From the NCBI RefSeq assembly GCF_033097525.1, contig NZ_CP109907.1, forward strand, positions 5,642,001 to 5,706,000: a stretch of DNA of 64,000 nt. Reading direction: 5' to 3'. This DNA is from Sphingobacterium sp. UGAL515B_05. Its GTDB lineage: Bacteria > Bacteroidota > Bacteroidia > Sphingobacteriales > Sphingobacteriaceae. The notes beneath the pieces are model-generated. The model did no database searches. It was given only the letters and a program-made list of their open reading frames with translations, and was not told where the DNA came from. The position numbers and the translations under genes were made by a program. Position 1 is the first letter of the stretch. Every line of letters begins with the position of its first letter. Shown here piece by piece: positions 51,627 through 60,642 of the stretch.

Positions 51627-53594
51627 CTAATACAATATCGTTGGTTTAATAAAGACGACTGATACAACCTTCTGTGTGGTTTTCTCCCGGCTGCTAAATA
51701 GCCATTTCAAAATAGGAATACGGGATAAAAGTGGTAACCCTCTCCCACTATTACTATTTTCAGTACGCTCAATTCCACCTAATACAATCATATCTTCGTT
51801 ACGGGCACGAATAATTGACTCAAATTTACTGTTGGATGTTGGCGGTGGTTGATTATCTTTTGGTGTTCCAATAAAGTCAGAAATATTTACTTTAATCTTC
51901 ATGGTAATCTGATCATCCCCCGAAACAACCGGCGTTATGTCGATGGCCAGATCCGCATCAACCTTGTTAAATTGAGAGGTAAAGACATTTGTATTTGTTA
52001 ATCCGGGAAATACGTTTTGTGTTTTGATTTCATAGTACCGTGTACTGCCTATACTTAATGTCGCTTTATGCCCATTTAGGGTTGAAAGTTTAGGTACAGA
52101 TCTAATTTCTACGTTTTTATTCTCCTCCAAGGCCTGTAAACGCACATAAAAATTAGGAGTTACACGCCCGAGATTAAAGGAATTGTTCTTTCCGAGCTGT
52201 GAAAGAAAACGGTTAATAGAGCCGGATCCAAAGGTAAAACCATCGGAAAGGCTTCCCCCCACTTTAGGAGAAATGGAGTCGACCCCCATTTTGATTCCTG
52301 TCTTAATGGTGTTTCCTTTCTGTATATCTAGCATAGTCACTTCAATCAATACCATCGGCACCAATTTATCCAGCTGCTTCACATAAGTTTCAATTTCACG
52401 GATCTGTGGTCCCGATCCCGAAAGCAGCAACATATTCTGCTCCTTAAATTCTTTGATCTCAACGTCTTTCCGCCAATCCATCGGAATCATCATCATAATG
52501 GTATCGATCGAACGGTGCTGCAACTGTACAATTCTATTATCTCGTAACCCTTCATTGCGACGATTACCGATCAGATAAGTATTGTTATCCATCCGGAAGG
52601 TATACGGTGTTCCCTGAAAAATAGAGGTCAGGAACTGGTCAAAAGAAATATCCTTTACATTGGTCGTAATATTTCCGTCAATCTGGCTATAGATAAAATA
52701 ATTGACATTGGCTTCTTCTGAAGCACGCTTGATCAATTCGATAATTGGTGTATTGGTTGCCTGTATCGTGAAACGCTTTCCGCCGCCGGCTTCCGTTTTT
52801 CCATAAAGGGCATAGTTACCTGGCTGACCGCCACTCATGCCCGGATTCATTCCACTGGCTCCATTTACGGGATTACTTGCATTGTCTGGTCTAAAGCGCA
52901 CATCCGTCTGCCGGTCATCATTGATAAACAATTCCTCTCCGGGGATCAAGGACTCAAATACATACACATTGTCATTGGTCTTGCGGTATTTCAACCCATT
53001 CACATACGCCAATTTTTCCAATGCTGTTTCAAATGGCGCCTCAGCCATAAATCCCGTCACGGTCTTCTGGAGCAAGGGTGTGGGCACGATTAAATTTTTA
53101 CCCGATAGTGAACTGATTTTTTGAGCCACTTTGCCTAAGGGATCATTCTGCAGTTCATAGCCTAGTCCATCGCTTGATGTATTGTACTGTACCTTGATAT
53201 CCTTTTCAATTTGAACAGGCCCGGGCTCCGGTAATTTTTTGATCGTCATAATCGAACCGATCACATCGATATCCAGACCATACGTTTTCGCTAGAAATAG
53301 CAGTACGTTTTTAGCGGTTTCGCCTGTAAAGTTATTGACGATGGAAAAACTCAACGTAGGGTCCACATTGATATTCAAGTCATTGGACTGCGCGAGAGCC
53401 CGTAGAAATTCCTGCGCCGTAACGCCCGAAACGGAAAGTTTCACCTTCTTTTGTAATCCAGGTACCGTTCCCGCCAAAGCTTCCAGCCGTTGTTCTACGC
53501 GTGCATAGTTTTCTGTCGCATTTTGAGCAAAAGTTCTGATGCTAAAAGACAGTAATAGCAATAAGGTTAAATATAATGTTCTCAAACTCATCAT
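51627..53594 (-). CDS. gspD: Type II secretion secretin (GspD/PilQ-like)
   Basis: A 655-aa outer-membrane secretin. A signal peptide (LYLTLLLLLSFSIRTFAQ) is followed by N0-like (VSGVTAQEFLRALAQSNDLN) and further N domains (FDQFLTSIFQGTPYTFRM; VVFIKPTI at the end). The secretin core contains VPMVLIEVTMLDIQKGNT, VPKLSTLNGHKATLSIGST and IVLGGIERTENSNSGRGLPLLSRIPI, the classic secretin signature. The start is the ATG sharing its A with the gspE TGA stop (TGATG), showing translational coupling. It forms the exit pore of the machine. Confidence 0.93.
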   Translation of the reverse strand: MMSLRTLYLTLLLLLSFSIRTFAQNATENYARVEQRLEALAGTVPGLQKKVKLSVSGVTAQEFLRALAQSNDLNINVDPTLSFSIVNNFTGETAKNVLLFLAKTYGLDIDVIGSIMTIKKLPEPGPVQIEKDIKVQYNTSSDGLGYELQNDPLGKVAQKISSLSGKNLIVPTPLLQKTVTGFMAEAPFETALEKLAYVNGLKYRKTNDNVYVFESLIPGEELFINDDRQTDVRFRPDNASNPVNGASGMNPGMSGGQPGNYALYGKTEAGGGKRFTIQATNTPIIELIKRASEEANVNYFIYSQIDGNITTNVKDISFDQFLTSIFQGTPYTFRMDNNTYLIGNRRNEGLRDNRIVQLQHRSIDTIMMMIPMDWRKDVEIKEFKEQNMLLLSGSGPQIREIETYVKQLDKLVPMVLIEVTMLDIQKGNTIKTGIKMGVDSISPKVGGSLSDGFTFGSGSINRFLSQLGKNNSFNLGRVTPNFYVRLQALEENKNVEIRSVPKLSTLNGHKATLSIGSTRYYEIKTQNVFPGLTNTNVFTSQFNKVDADLAIDITPVVSGDDQITMKIKVNISDFIGTPKDNQPPPTSNSKFESIIRARNEDMIVLGGIERTENSNSGRGLPLLSRIPILKWLFSSREKTTQKVVSVVFIKPTILY

Positions 53595-55021
53595 CAATAA
53601 TTGAATAGTAATGGATAGATTTCCTCTATCGTTGTTTCCCCGGCAGCGAAAAGCTCAAATGCATTTTCGCCAAGTGTTTTTATTTTTCGTTCCTTCAGTT
53701 GCTCGTCCACCCGCATATTCCCTTTTTTGATCTCGTCCACCAGCCCATGATCCATCGGAATAATCTCATAGACCGCTTTTCGCCCTTTAAAACCTGTAAA
53801 ATAACAAGATGCGCAACCCACGGCAACTGCATGCCTATGCACCGTAAAATAAGGTTTAAATTGTCTGGGGTATAGATCGGCTGTCAGCTCCTCCTCCCGT
53901 TTACAATTGGGACAAAGCGTACGCACCAAACGCTGAGCTACGGAAGTATTTAGGGTATTGGCAATCAAAAAATTGGGAATCCCCATATCGATCAAACGCG
54001 ATACCGTTCCCCATGCAGAATTCGTGTGGATGGTGGACAATACCAAGTGTCCCGTTAGCGCCGCCCGTATGGCCATATTGGCGGTATCGGGATCACGGAT
54101 CTCCCCCACCATAATAATATCCGGATCCTGACGCAAGAACGTACGCAGTGCAGCAGCAAAGCTCAGCCCGATATTTTCCTTGAGCTGTACCTGGTTGATA
54201 CCCTCCAACGTATACTCGATAGGGTCTTCTATGGTCAGAATATTATTTGTGGTCTTATTTAAGTGTTTTAGTGTAGCATATAAGGTAGTTGTCTTACCCG
54301 AACCAGTAGGTCCGCTGATCAGCAAAATACCATTGGGCTTTTTCACTCCGTGGAGGTAATTTTCATAATCCTCCGGAGACATCCCCAATTTATCCAGTTG
54401 GATATTGGTGGCATTATTGTTCAGCAGACGCAGCACGACCTTTTCCCCGTGAAGAGTGGGTAGCACCGATACACGGATATCAAACTGATCCTGATTACGT
54501 CTGTAATGGATACGCCCATCCTGTGGCAGGCGTTTTTCGGCAATATCCAGATTGGACATGATCTTGATCTTATTGATCAAAGCCGGATAATCCTCTCTTT
54601 TCAGCACATACCGTTCCACCATCATTCCATCGATACGCACCCGTACTCGGCAGCGGTTTTCATAGGTCTCTATATGAATATCACTGCTTTTAAGCTGTTT
54701 TGCTTCGTAGATCAAATTATCAAGAAAATCTGCATTAAAGACCAAGTTTTTGACAGCTTCATTTCCTTCCGACTGTTTTTCGCCAAAGTAATGTTTATTG
54801 AGCCATTCTTCGATCTGGGCCGATGAAGTAATCTCCAGGATAATATGCTCATCAAAGAGAATAGCCAACTCATTCTCCAGTCCGGAAAGGTCAGTTGACC
54901 GATCTGTGTAAAAATGAATTTCCTTACTATTCCGGTCAAATGGAATAATACGGTAGTGCCATGCGATATCCCGGGAAATTGCATGCAGTATTTCTGTTGA
55001 AAAATGATAAGCTGTCCCCAC
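53594..55021 (-). CDS. gspE: Type II secretion ATPase (GspE/PilB-like)
   Basis: A 475-aa hexameric motor ATPase. Motifs are Walker A ISGPTGSGKTTTLYA, the Asp box TIEDPIEYTLEGINQVQ, Walker B DIIMVGEIRDPDTA and the His box TGHLVLSTIHTN. A tetracysteine zinc site (CPNC ... CASC) lies near the C-terminus. Only a short N-terminal domain precedes ADFLDNLIYEAKQLKSSDIH, so the N1E part of classic GspE is reduced. The start is a GTG at 55021 with no better in-frame ATG. It lies 38 bases downstream of the prepilin peptidase and is coupled to gspD. Confidence 0.94.
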   Translation of the reverse strand: MGTAYHFSTEILHAISRDIAWHYRIIPFDRNSKEIHFYTDRSTDLSGLENELAILFDEHIILEITSSAQIEEWLNKHYFGEKQSEGNEAVKNLVFNADFLDNLIYEAKQLKSSDIHIETYENRCRVRVRIDGMMVERYVLKREDYPALINKIKIMSNLDIAEKRLPQDGRIHYRRNQDQFDIRVSVLPTLHGEKVVLRLLNNNATNIQLDKLGMSPEDYENYLHGVKKPNGILLISGPTGSGKTTTLYATLKHLNKTTNNILTIEDPIEYTLEGINQVQLKENIGLSFAAALRTFLRQDPDIIMVGEIRDPDTANMAIRAALTGHLVLSTIHTNSAWGTVSRLIDMGIPNFLIANTLNTSVAQRLVRTLCPNCKREEELTADLYPRQFKPYFTVHRHAVAVGCASCYFTGFKGRKAVYEIIPMDHGLVDEIKKGNMRVDEQLKERKIKTLGENAFELFAAGETTIEEIYPLLFNY

Positions 55022-55059
55022 AATGCTTCTTTGTTAATAATTCGGTATACTTTTCTATA

Positions 55060-55563
55060 CTATGACATAAATGATAGACCGATCACAGTCCAATCAATCC
55101 AATTCATCCGTTCGGCGATAAAATACCCTAAAAAAAGTAATGCCTGGCAACCTGCCAGTGGAATACCCTTTTGCGGATCCCGCCAATTTTTGTTGACCAT
55201 AGCAACCAACAATGCGGTGATCAAACTGACGATGTGGAAAAGAAAAAAGTTCAGAAAGGGCATATACAACAATATGCAGAGCAAAAATGCGATATCCCCC
55301 CAGCCCAGCTTTCGATCCATGATCCGTCCCCACCATCCTTCTTTGAGCCGGAAATAGATCAGAATGGCCCCCATCTGAAAAGTCAAAAAAAAGATATTGG
55401 CCAAGATATCCGGATAAGAGTCCTGCCAATAATTTTCTGTCAACTTAAGTCCCAAAAGTAGTATGGCTAATAAAAGAAAGAGAACAATGCTTACAGCGCG
55501 CTGTTTAAAATCCTGATAAGCTATACCGATTAAAAGAACAGCAATGGATATGGTCCACCACAT
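55060..55563 (-). CDS. Minimal prepilin peptidase (A24 family)
   Basis: A 167-aa membrane protein with about 6 hydrophobic segments. The first catalytic Asp lies in AYQDFKQRAVS (D-x-x-x-R pattern) and the second in KLGWGDIAFLL (GxGD motif). There is no N-terminal methyltransferase or zinc domain (the usual CxxC part of GspO/PilD), so this is a peptidase-only TadV/CpaA-like size. It lies 1 base downstream of the major pseudopilin gene and is the evident processing enzyme for the locus. Confidence 0.82.
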   Translation of the reverse strand: MWWTISIAVLLIGIAYQDFKQRAVSIVLFLLLAILLLGLKLTENYWQDSYPDILANIFFLTFQMGAILIYFRLKEGWWGRIMDRKLGWGDIAFLLCILLYMPFLNFFLFHIVSLITALLVAMVNKNWRDPQKGIPLAGCQALLFLGYFIAERMNWIDWTVIGLSFMS

Positions 55564-55564
55564 G

Positions 55565-55981
55565 TTAATCTGCGGTAACCTCTTTTAGGTTTTTATCTTG
55601 GTCTATTTCCCACACATTGAACTTGCCGTCGCCATTGAAATCCACTACGGCAGTTGCTCTACCTAGAAAGGTGTTCTGATCAGCGCGTACAATTTCGATC
55701 CGATAATTGGCTTTTCCGTCTTTATCGTCAGTACTTAATTTTTCCTGTACAAAACCGATTTCATCCAGGTTGCCACTGTATTTGGACTTTTCGAAAAAAT
55801 AATTTTTCTCCAGGGTCTGCAAATGCTGAAGCTGTACCTTAGCTTCGGTGCTTTTGGCTTTGGTAATCAATGGCATCAGATTCGGTAACGCCAACAGCAC
55901 TAAGATACCGATAATCACCATAACCACAAGGATTTCCGTAAGACTATAGGCCTTTAATCGCTTTTTGTAAAATCTTTTCAT
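55565..55981 (-). CDS. gspG: Major pseudopilin (GspG-like)
   Basis: A 138-aa pilin-like protein. A basic leader is followed by LKAYSLTEILVVMVIIGIL, with cleavage expected after Ala and Glu at mature position 5. The helix is long and hydrophobic. The globular part is GspG-sized and contains DFNGDGKFNVWE near residue 115. This has the exact spacing of an EF-hand-type calcium loop (D, N, D, ..., E), matching the known calcium need of GspG. It is the first gene of the minus operon. Confidence 0.85.
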   Translation of the reverse strand: MKRFYKKRLKAYSLTEILVVMVIIGILVLLALPNLMPLITKAKSTEAKVQLQHLQTLEKNYFFEKSKYSGNLDEIGFVQEKLSTDDKDGKANYRIEIVRADQNTFLGRATAVVDFNGDGKFNVWEIDQDKNLKEVTAD

Positions 55982-56420
55982 AATTCGATCTCATCTATAT
56001 TTATTTAGGCATTACTAATATAAAAGTTTTTACCTAGCTCTCCTAATTTTTAATTCTTGGTCCTAATAGCCGTATTATTCCCATTAATAGAAATATCAAA
56101 TATGTAGCATTTATCATATCGCGACAGAAAAGTACAATCGAAAATTTATTTTTTCATCTTTTTACAAAGTGACAAGAATTAAAAATCTATTCTGTATATT
56201 TTCCTTCTAAACACTGTCTTGAAAAAACAAAATTAACCACATCATTAAATTGGAATTTATTTTTGAAAATTAAAAAATAAGTTTTAATTTCAAATACCGA
56301 TTATTAATTTACGTTGCATAACCTTAATTTGCCGTATAGCCATATTCGAAATCCCTGAGTGGAATTTCTTGCTATTAACCTAACATTTCCTTGTATTTAT
56401 TAACTTATCCTTTGAATAAT
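55982..56420. other. Divergent promoter gap
   Basis: A 439-base, very AT-rich gap between the gspG operon (minus) and the third RHS pair (plus). It must hold both promoters. I found TAATTTG-like and other loose matches but no convincing pair, no hairpin of note and no copy of the conserved element found at 29988 and 44645. Confidence 0.5.
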
Positions 56421-59400
56421 ATGAAAAGAATTATTCTCTTTTTGCTGTATTTTTGGCAATTTAATGTGATCTATTGCCAAAGTACCGCTTCTCCGAACGT
56501 GGAGAAATTAATTGAACGAGGTATAGTCCCTGTCTCCAGTTTTACCGGACAGGCGAATGTTCAGATCCCATTGTATACTACTTCTTATAGGGATCTTTCA
56601 GTTCCGATTGTGCTTAGTTACGACACAAAAGGGAATAAAGTCAAGCAGCATCCCGGATTTTCGGGTCTTGGATGGAGTTTAAGTACCGGAGGCGGAGCTA
56701 TATATCGTAAAGTGGTAGCGGAAAAAGATGAAATCTACCGAACCGTCAATGGAGTAACTTATACCCATGACATCGGCTATTATTATACCGGAGGAAGAGT
56801 TGCCGACACCTATAATGATATCAATACTGTCAAGAAGTTCGCAAGGGACGGTACTAATTTACCCATCAGTGATTATGCCTACGACGGATCGCCCGATGAG
56901 TTTTATTTTAATTTTAATGGTTATTCAGGCATATTTTATATTACCCGGCAGAATTCAACGAGCCCTCCGGTATTACGTTTTTTATGTGATGGGGAATATA
57001 CGCTCAAAGGTGAGATCATAGAAATCAAAGATAATGTCCAGTTTGCCGATTCTCCAAATCAAACCGGAGGTATGTACACCCAGACCAGCCTGCGTTGCAT
57101 TTACGGGATTAAGATAACCGATGATAAGGGCTATCAATATATCTTTGGCAACACGGTAAATAATATTGAGTTTACAAACTCGGGTATACTAGGCTATAGT
57201 CAGGATAATACAGCAACAGCCTGGTATTTAAGCAAAGTTACTTCGCCTAATGGTTATAGCATCGACTTCGAATATGAACGTAAAGGCCGCCTGATTGTCC
57301 CAGATACATTCAGGGACCTTACGATAAAAAGCGGTTCTTACAATTTTAAGAATTATGCCCATTTTTTACTTGTTTTTTCGGTAAGCTGGGGTTCTGGGGG
57401 ATATCAGTATTACGGAAGTACCCAAAAAAGCACGTATTCATTTATCTATCCAAGCTATCTGAAGTCCATTAAAACGCCGCTGCAGGAAGTGACATTTCAT
57501 TATAGTCCGAGCAATGAAATGGCCTATAATATGTCAGGGTATGAACAACCTACAATAGGCCAGTTATTATATGCAACACAATCCCCGGATCCAAATGGCG
57601 GGAGGAGCTATTGGCAGAAGCTGGATGAAATACGTATCGGCAGGACCAATAAGACTATCCGTTTCAGATATAGGGAACAAAGCAATACAAGATTGCGCTT
57701 AGATGAAATCCTCCTGGGAGTTGGAACCGGTACTTCTTTTCTAAAAGATCAGGAATATAGGTTTACCTATAACGAACAGCTGTTACCAGCTTATGAGTCA
57801 AGAGCGACTGATCATTGGGGATATTTTAATGGGAATGAATATGCCTATAGTTCCAATTATTATGACAGTCGCCAGCCTAATGGCAGCTATTTACAGGCAG
57901 AGATGCTCAAAAAAATCCAATATCCTGAAGGAGGCATCACCATGTTCGAATACGAGCCCCATACTTACAGTAAGGTTGCGTTCCAGTATCCGTTTACTGT
58001 ACGTGATACGACATCAAACCTGATTGCCGGTGGTTTACGTATAAAAAGCATAACGTCAAGCCCCGAAGATGGAACTGCTACCCGAAAAACAGAATATTTT
58101 TACTCCAGAAACTATATCACTTCCGGAGCGGTCTCTTCCGGCGTACTTGCTGGAAATCCCCGGTATTCAAATTCCGGTAGTAGGTTTTCCTCCTTTAAGT
58201 CCGGTGATTTCTGGTCAGGAAGTTCAGGTTCGGTTCAGGCGTATTATCAGCACGGAATGGACCGAAACTTTTTCCCATTGGGATTGACCAAGGGCGCACA
58301 CATTACTTATTCGGAAGTCACGGAAAAAACAATCGGGAATGGTTACATAACAAGAATCTACTCCAACCACGACAATGGTTATATGGATGGAGCTCCAATA
58401 TTGATGCATTCCAATTTCAGCAGTGAACAGTTTGAAGACCCATTTATCTCTTTTCAGGCTTATCGGGGGTTGGAACTTAGCCAAAAGATCTATAACAATT
58501 CCAAAGTACTGCAGAAAGAAACTGTTAACACCTATAATATCGCTACTTTGAACACCTACGGCGTACCATTCATCCAACTTGCTGTAGAAGGGGATGTTGA
58601 TGGCAGGAGGGCCTCTTCGGGAGTTTATCCTACTGTTACCCCTTCCCTAAAATCTTCTATTGTCAAAGAGCTCAGAGATGGCAATATGATCGAAACAAGC
58701 AATACGGAGGCGTCTAATTTCACTGCCTTTCATGGAGATCAGGATATCTCTATCAACCGACCAAGCAATGTTAGTTATTACGAGGTTAATAATGCGCCTG
58801 GCAATAATATTGGTCGCACGATGGGTTATAGTTTTCCATTTAGTTTTCCAAAAAGTGTGATCACCGTACGTGAACATACATACAGGACAATGAAGACCAG
58901 AAATATGCTTGCCTATCCTGTTGTAACTGCAATTAATAAAGCAAGATATATGAATAATGCATATAATTATACCCCTGTCAGCCAAGATATCATTGATTAT
59001 GGAACATATGATAATATTATTGCACCTTCACGAATCTATCGGATGAGCTTTGATAGCAAAACAACAAACTATCTTCAACCTGATATTTTGGCATCATACT
59101 ATAATAATGGTGGCACAGCATTTTGGAAGGAATACCTCCGAGTGGATTCCCGGGCAGTTCTTCTTAAGGAATTTACGAAATATGATATCTACGGGAATCC
59201 CCAGGAAGTCAAGGAAAATGGCAAACCCCAGCAGGCCTATTTATGGGGCTATTGTGGGCAGTACCTTCTAGCCGAAATAGATAACGCCAGCTACGATGAG
59301 ATTTTTGGAATTTTGGGACAGCCGACAATAGATGCGCTCAATTCGCCGACAGTCTCCGAAACAACTATTGACAATGCGATAAAGTTGCTCAGGAACAGCG

Positions 59401-59897
59401 CTTCCCTAAAAAAAGCACAGATCACGTCCTATATCTATTTACCATTCATTGGGATGAAAAGCAAAACAGATTCCAGAGGTATAACAGAGTCTTATGAATA
59501 TGACGTCTTCAATAGGCTGATAGCAGTAAAGAACCATAATGGGGATATTATCCGGACATATTGCTACAATCTAAATGGGAAGCTATATGACTGCGATGGG
59601 AATAGGCGTCTTCCAGAAAATGCTTACGTTGTTAATCTGGCCTATAAATCATTTATGGATGGTTCGGGTGAACTCTTATGTCAATCGACCGATAAAAAAA
59701 GGTATTATTTTATTAATACCGGCAATGAGGTGAGCCCGGGAATAGAAGTGGGAACCGTACTCTTCACAATCGAAGGTAACTATGCTCCTCCGGGTTATTA
59801 TTCCAGAGGATCTGCTATTGCTTACATAGGCGGATCCGATGGGAAGGTAACCGCTATATATCAGTGTAGTGATCAATGGGGGGTAATAGAAGGGTAA
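56421..59897 (+). CDS. SpvB/TcB-like half-shell protein (third pair)
   Basis: A 1158-aa exported protein. The ATG at 56421 (MKRIILFLLYFWQFNVIYCQ, a signal peptide) is preferred to one at 56391, which would bury the signal. The shell N-terminus is VSSFTGQANVQIPLYTTSYR, then VPIVLSYDTKGNKVKQHP and FSGLGWSLSTGGGAIYRK. Near the end, AYLWGYCGQYLLAEIDNASY and YEYDVFNRLIAVKNHNGDII are the linker and YD repeat typical of Bacteroidota YD proteins. A C-terminal ~100-residue unit (CQSTDKKRYYFINTGNEVSP onward) is unrecognised. It lies 31 bases before the RHS gene. Confidence 0.82.
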   Translation: MKRIILFLLYFWQFNVIYCQSTASPNVEKLIERGIVPVSSFTGQANVQIPLYTTSYRDLSVPIVLSYDTKGNKVKQHPGFSGLGWSLSTGGGAIYRKVVAEKDEIYRTVNGVTYTHDIGYYYTGGRVADTYNDINTVKKFARDGTNLPISDYAYDGSPDEFYFNFNGYSGIFYITRQNSTSPPVLRFLCDGEYTLKGEIIEIKDNVQFADSPNQTGGMYTQTSLRCIYGIKITDDKGYQYIFGNTVNNIEFTNSGILGYSQDNTATAWYLSKVTSPNGYSIDFEYERKGRLIVPDTFRDLTIKSGSYNFKNYAHFLLVFSVSWGSGGYQYYGSTQKSTYSFIYPSYLKSIKTPLQEVTFHYSPSNEMAYNMSGYEQPTIGQLLYATQSPDPNGGRSYWQKLDEIRIGRTNKTIRFRYREQSNTRLRLDEILLGVGTGTSFLKDQEYRFTYNEQLLPAYESRATDHWGYFNGNEYAYSSNYYDSRQPNGSYLQAEMLKKIQYPEGGITMFEYEPHTYSKVAFQYPFTVRDTTSNLIAGGLRIKSITSSPEDGTATRKTEYFYSRNYITSGAVSSGVLAGNPRYSNSGSRFSSFKSGDFWSGSSGSVQAYYQHGMDRNFFPLGLTKGAHITYSEVTEKTIGNGYITRIYSNHDNGYMDGAPILMHSNFSSEQFEDPFISFQAYRGLELSQKIYNNSKVLQKETVNTYNIATLNTYGVPFIQLAVEGDVDGRRASSGVYPTVTPSLKSSIVKELRDGNMIETSNTEASNFTAFHGDQDISINRPSNVSYYEVNNAPGNNIGRTMGYSFPFSFPKSVITVREHTYRTMKTRNMLAYPVVTAINKARYMNNAYNYTPVSQDIIDYGTYDNIIAPSRIYRMSFDSKTTNYLQPDILASYYNNGGTAFWKEYLRVDSRAVLLKEFTKYDIYGNPQEVKENGKPQQAYLWGYCGQYLLAEIDNASYDEIFGILGQPTIDALNSPTVSETTIDNAIKLLRNSASLKKAQITSYIYLPFIGMKSKTDSRGITESYEYDVFNRLIAVKNHNGDIIRTYCYNLNGKLYDCDGNRRLPENAYVVNLAYKSFMDGSGELLCQSTDKKRYYFINTGNEVSPGIEVGTVLFTIEGNYAPPGYYSRGSAIAYIGGSDGKVTAIYQCSDQWGVIEG

Positions 59898-59928
59898 ATC
59901 ACCAATTATTCTTGAAATCAAACTCGTT

Positions 59929-60642
59929 ATGAAAAAAACACTTAAAAACATATTCCTGACTCTTTTTATCCTAAAGGCAGGAACTATATATGGACAGATT
60001 GTTGACAGTTCGGAAATTTATGCAAGGGGAGCATCGCCAAAATCAAGAACCATGGCCAGCATAATGGCCCTTCCCTCACTTCCAGCTATCAATTATACAA
60101 TTCCCGGCACACTGATGGTCGGCCAACCGATAAACTATCTACCGACAAACAGTGGTGGAGCTGTATATTCCGATGGAGACGTTACCTTACTGGCCGGGGG
60201 CAATACTTCTGGCTACGTAGATGCAATTGGTGCAGCTGCCCGTTTTCAGGGACTCGCGGGAATGGTCATCGGTTCATCAGGCTTAATTTATATAAGTGAC
60301 GCAGGTAACCATACCATACGCTCCTATGATCCAGATAGCAGGGAAGTAAAGAGTTTCGTAGGTTCAACTTCATCGGTTAGCGGTTGGCAGGACGGTACGG
60401 GGTCAGCTGCCCGGTTCTATAAACCTGTCTCCATATGCAAAGATGTTTCAGGAAACCTATATGTTAGTGACCGCGGTAATAATATGGTACGCAAAATTAC
60501 GCCGTCAGGAGCTGTTACTACGCTGGCAGGTTCTACAACAGCGGGATACACGGATGCTACAGGTTCATCCGCAAGGTTCAGTGAACCTTGGGGAATAACT
60601 GTGGACGGAGCCGGCAACATTTATGTAACGGACGAAAAATAA
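59929..60642 (+). CDS. N-terminal part of NHL-RHS fusion, ended by a frameshift
   Basis: 237 codons: a signal peptide (LKNIFLTLFILKAGTIYGQ), an Ig/Pro-rich entry segment, then NHL-type propeller blades (LIYISDAGNHTIR, LYVSDRGNNMVRKITPSG, NIYVTDEK). The stop TAA at 60640-60642 follows GACGAAAAA, a run of five As. With one A fewer, the sequence would read DENNLRVRKITPSG, exactly continuing the repeat. The product as read here would be a truncated propeller. It is best treated as the 5' part of one gene with the next feature. A slippage, a real mutation or a sequencing error are all possible. Confidence 0.7.
   Translation: MKKTLKNIFLTLFILKAGTIYGQIVDSSEIYARGASPKSRTMASIMALPSLPAINYTIPGTLMVGQPINYLPTNSGGAVYSDGDVTLLAGGNTSGYVDAIGAAARFQGLAGMVIGSSGLIYISDAGNHTIRSYDPDSREVKSFVGSTSSVSGWQDGTGSAARFYKPVSICKDVSGNLYVSDRGNNMVRKITPSGAVTTLAGSTTAGYTDATGSSARFSEPWGITVDGAGNIYVTDEK

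Noticed and set aside
22841..59897. Type IX sorting domain at the ends of RHS proteins
   Set aside because: The C-termini are toxin-like tips or YD ends, with no recognisable T9SS C-terminal domain.
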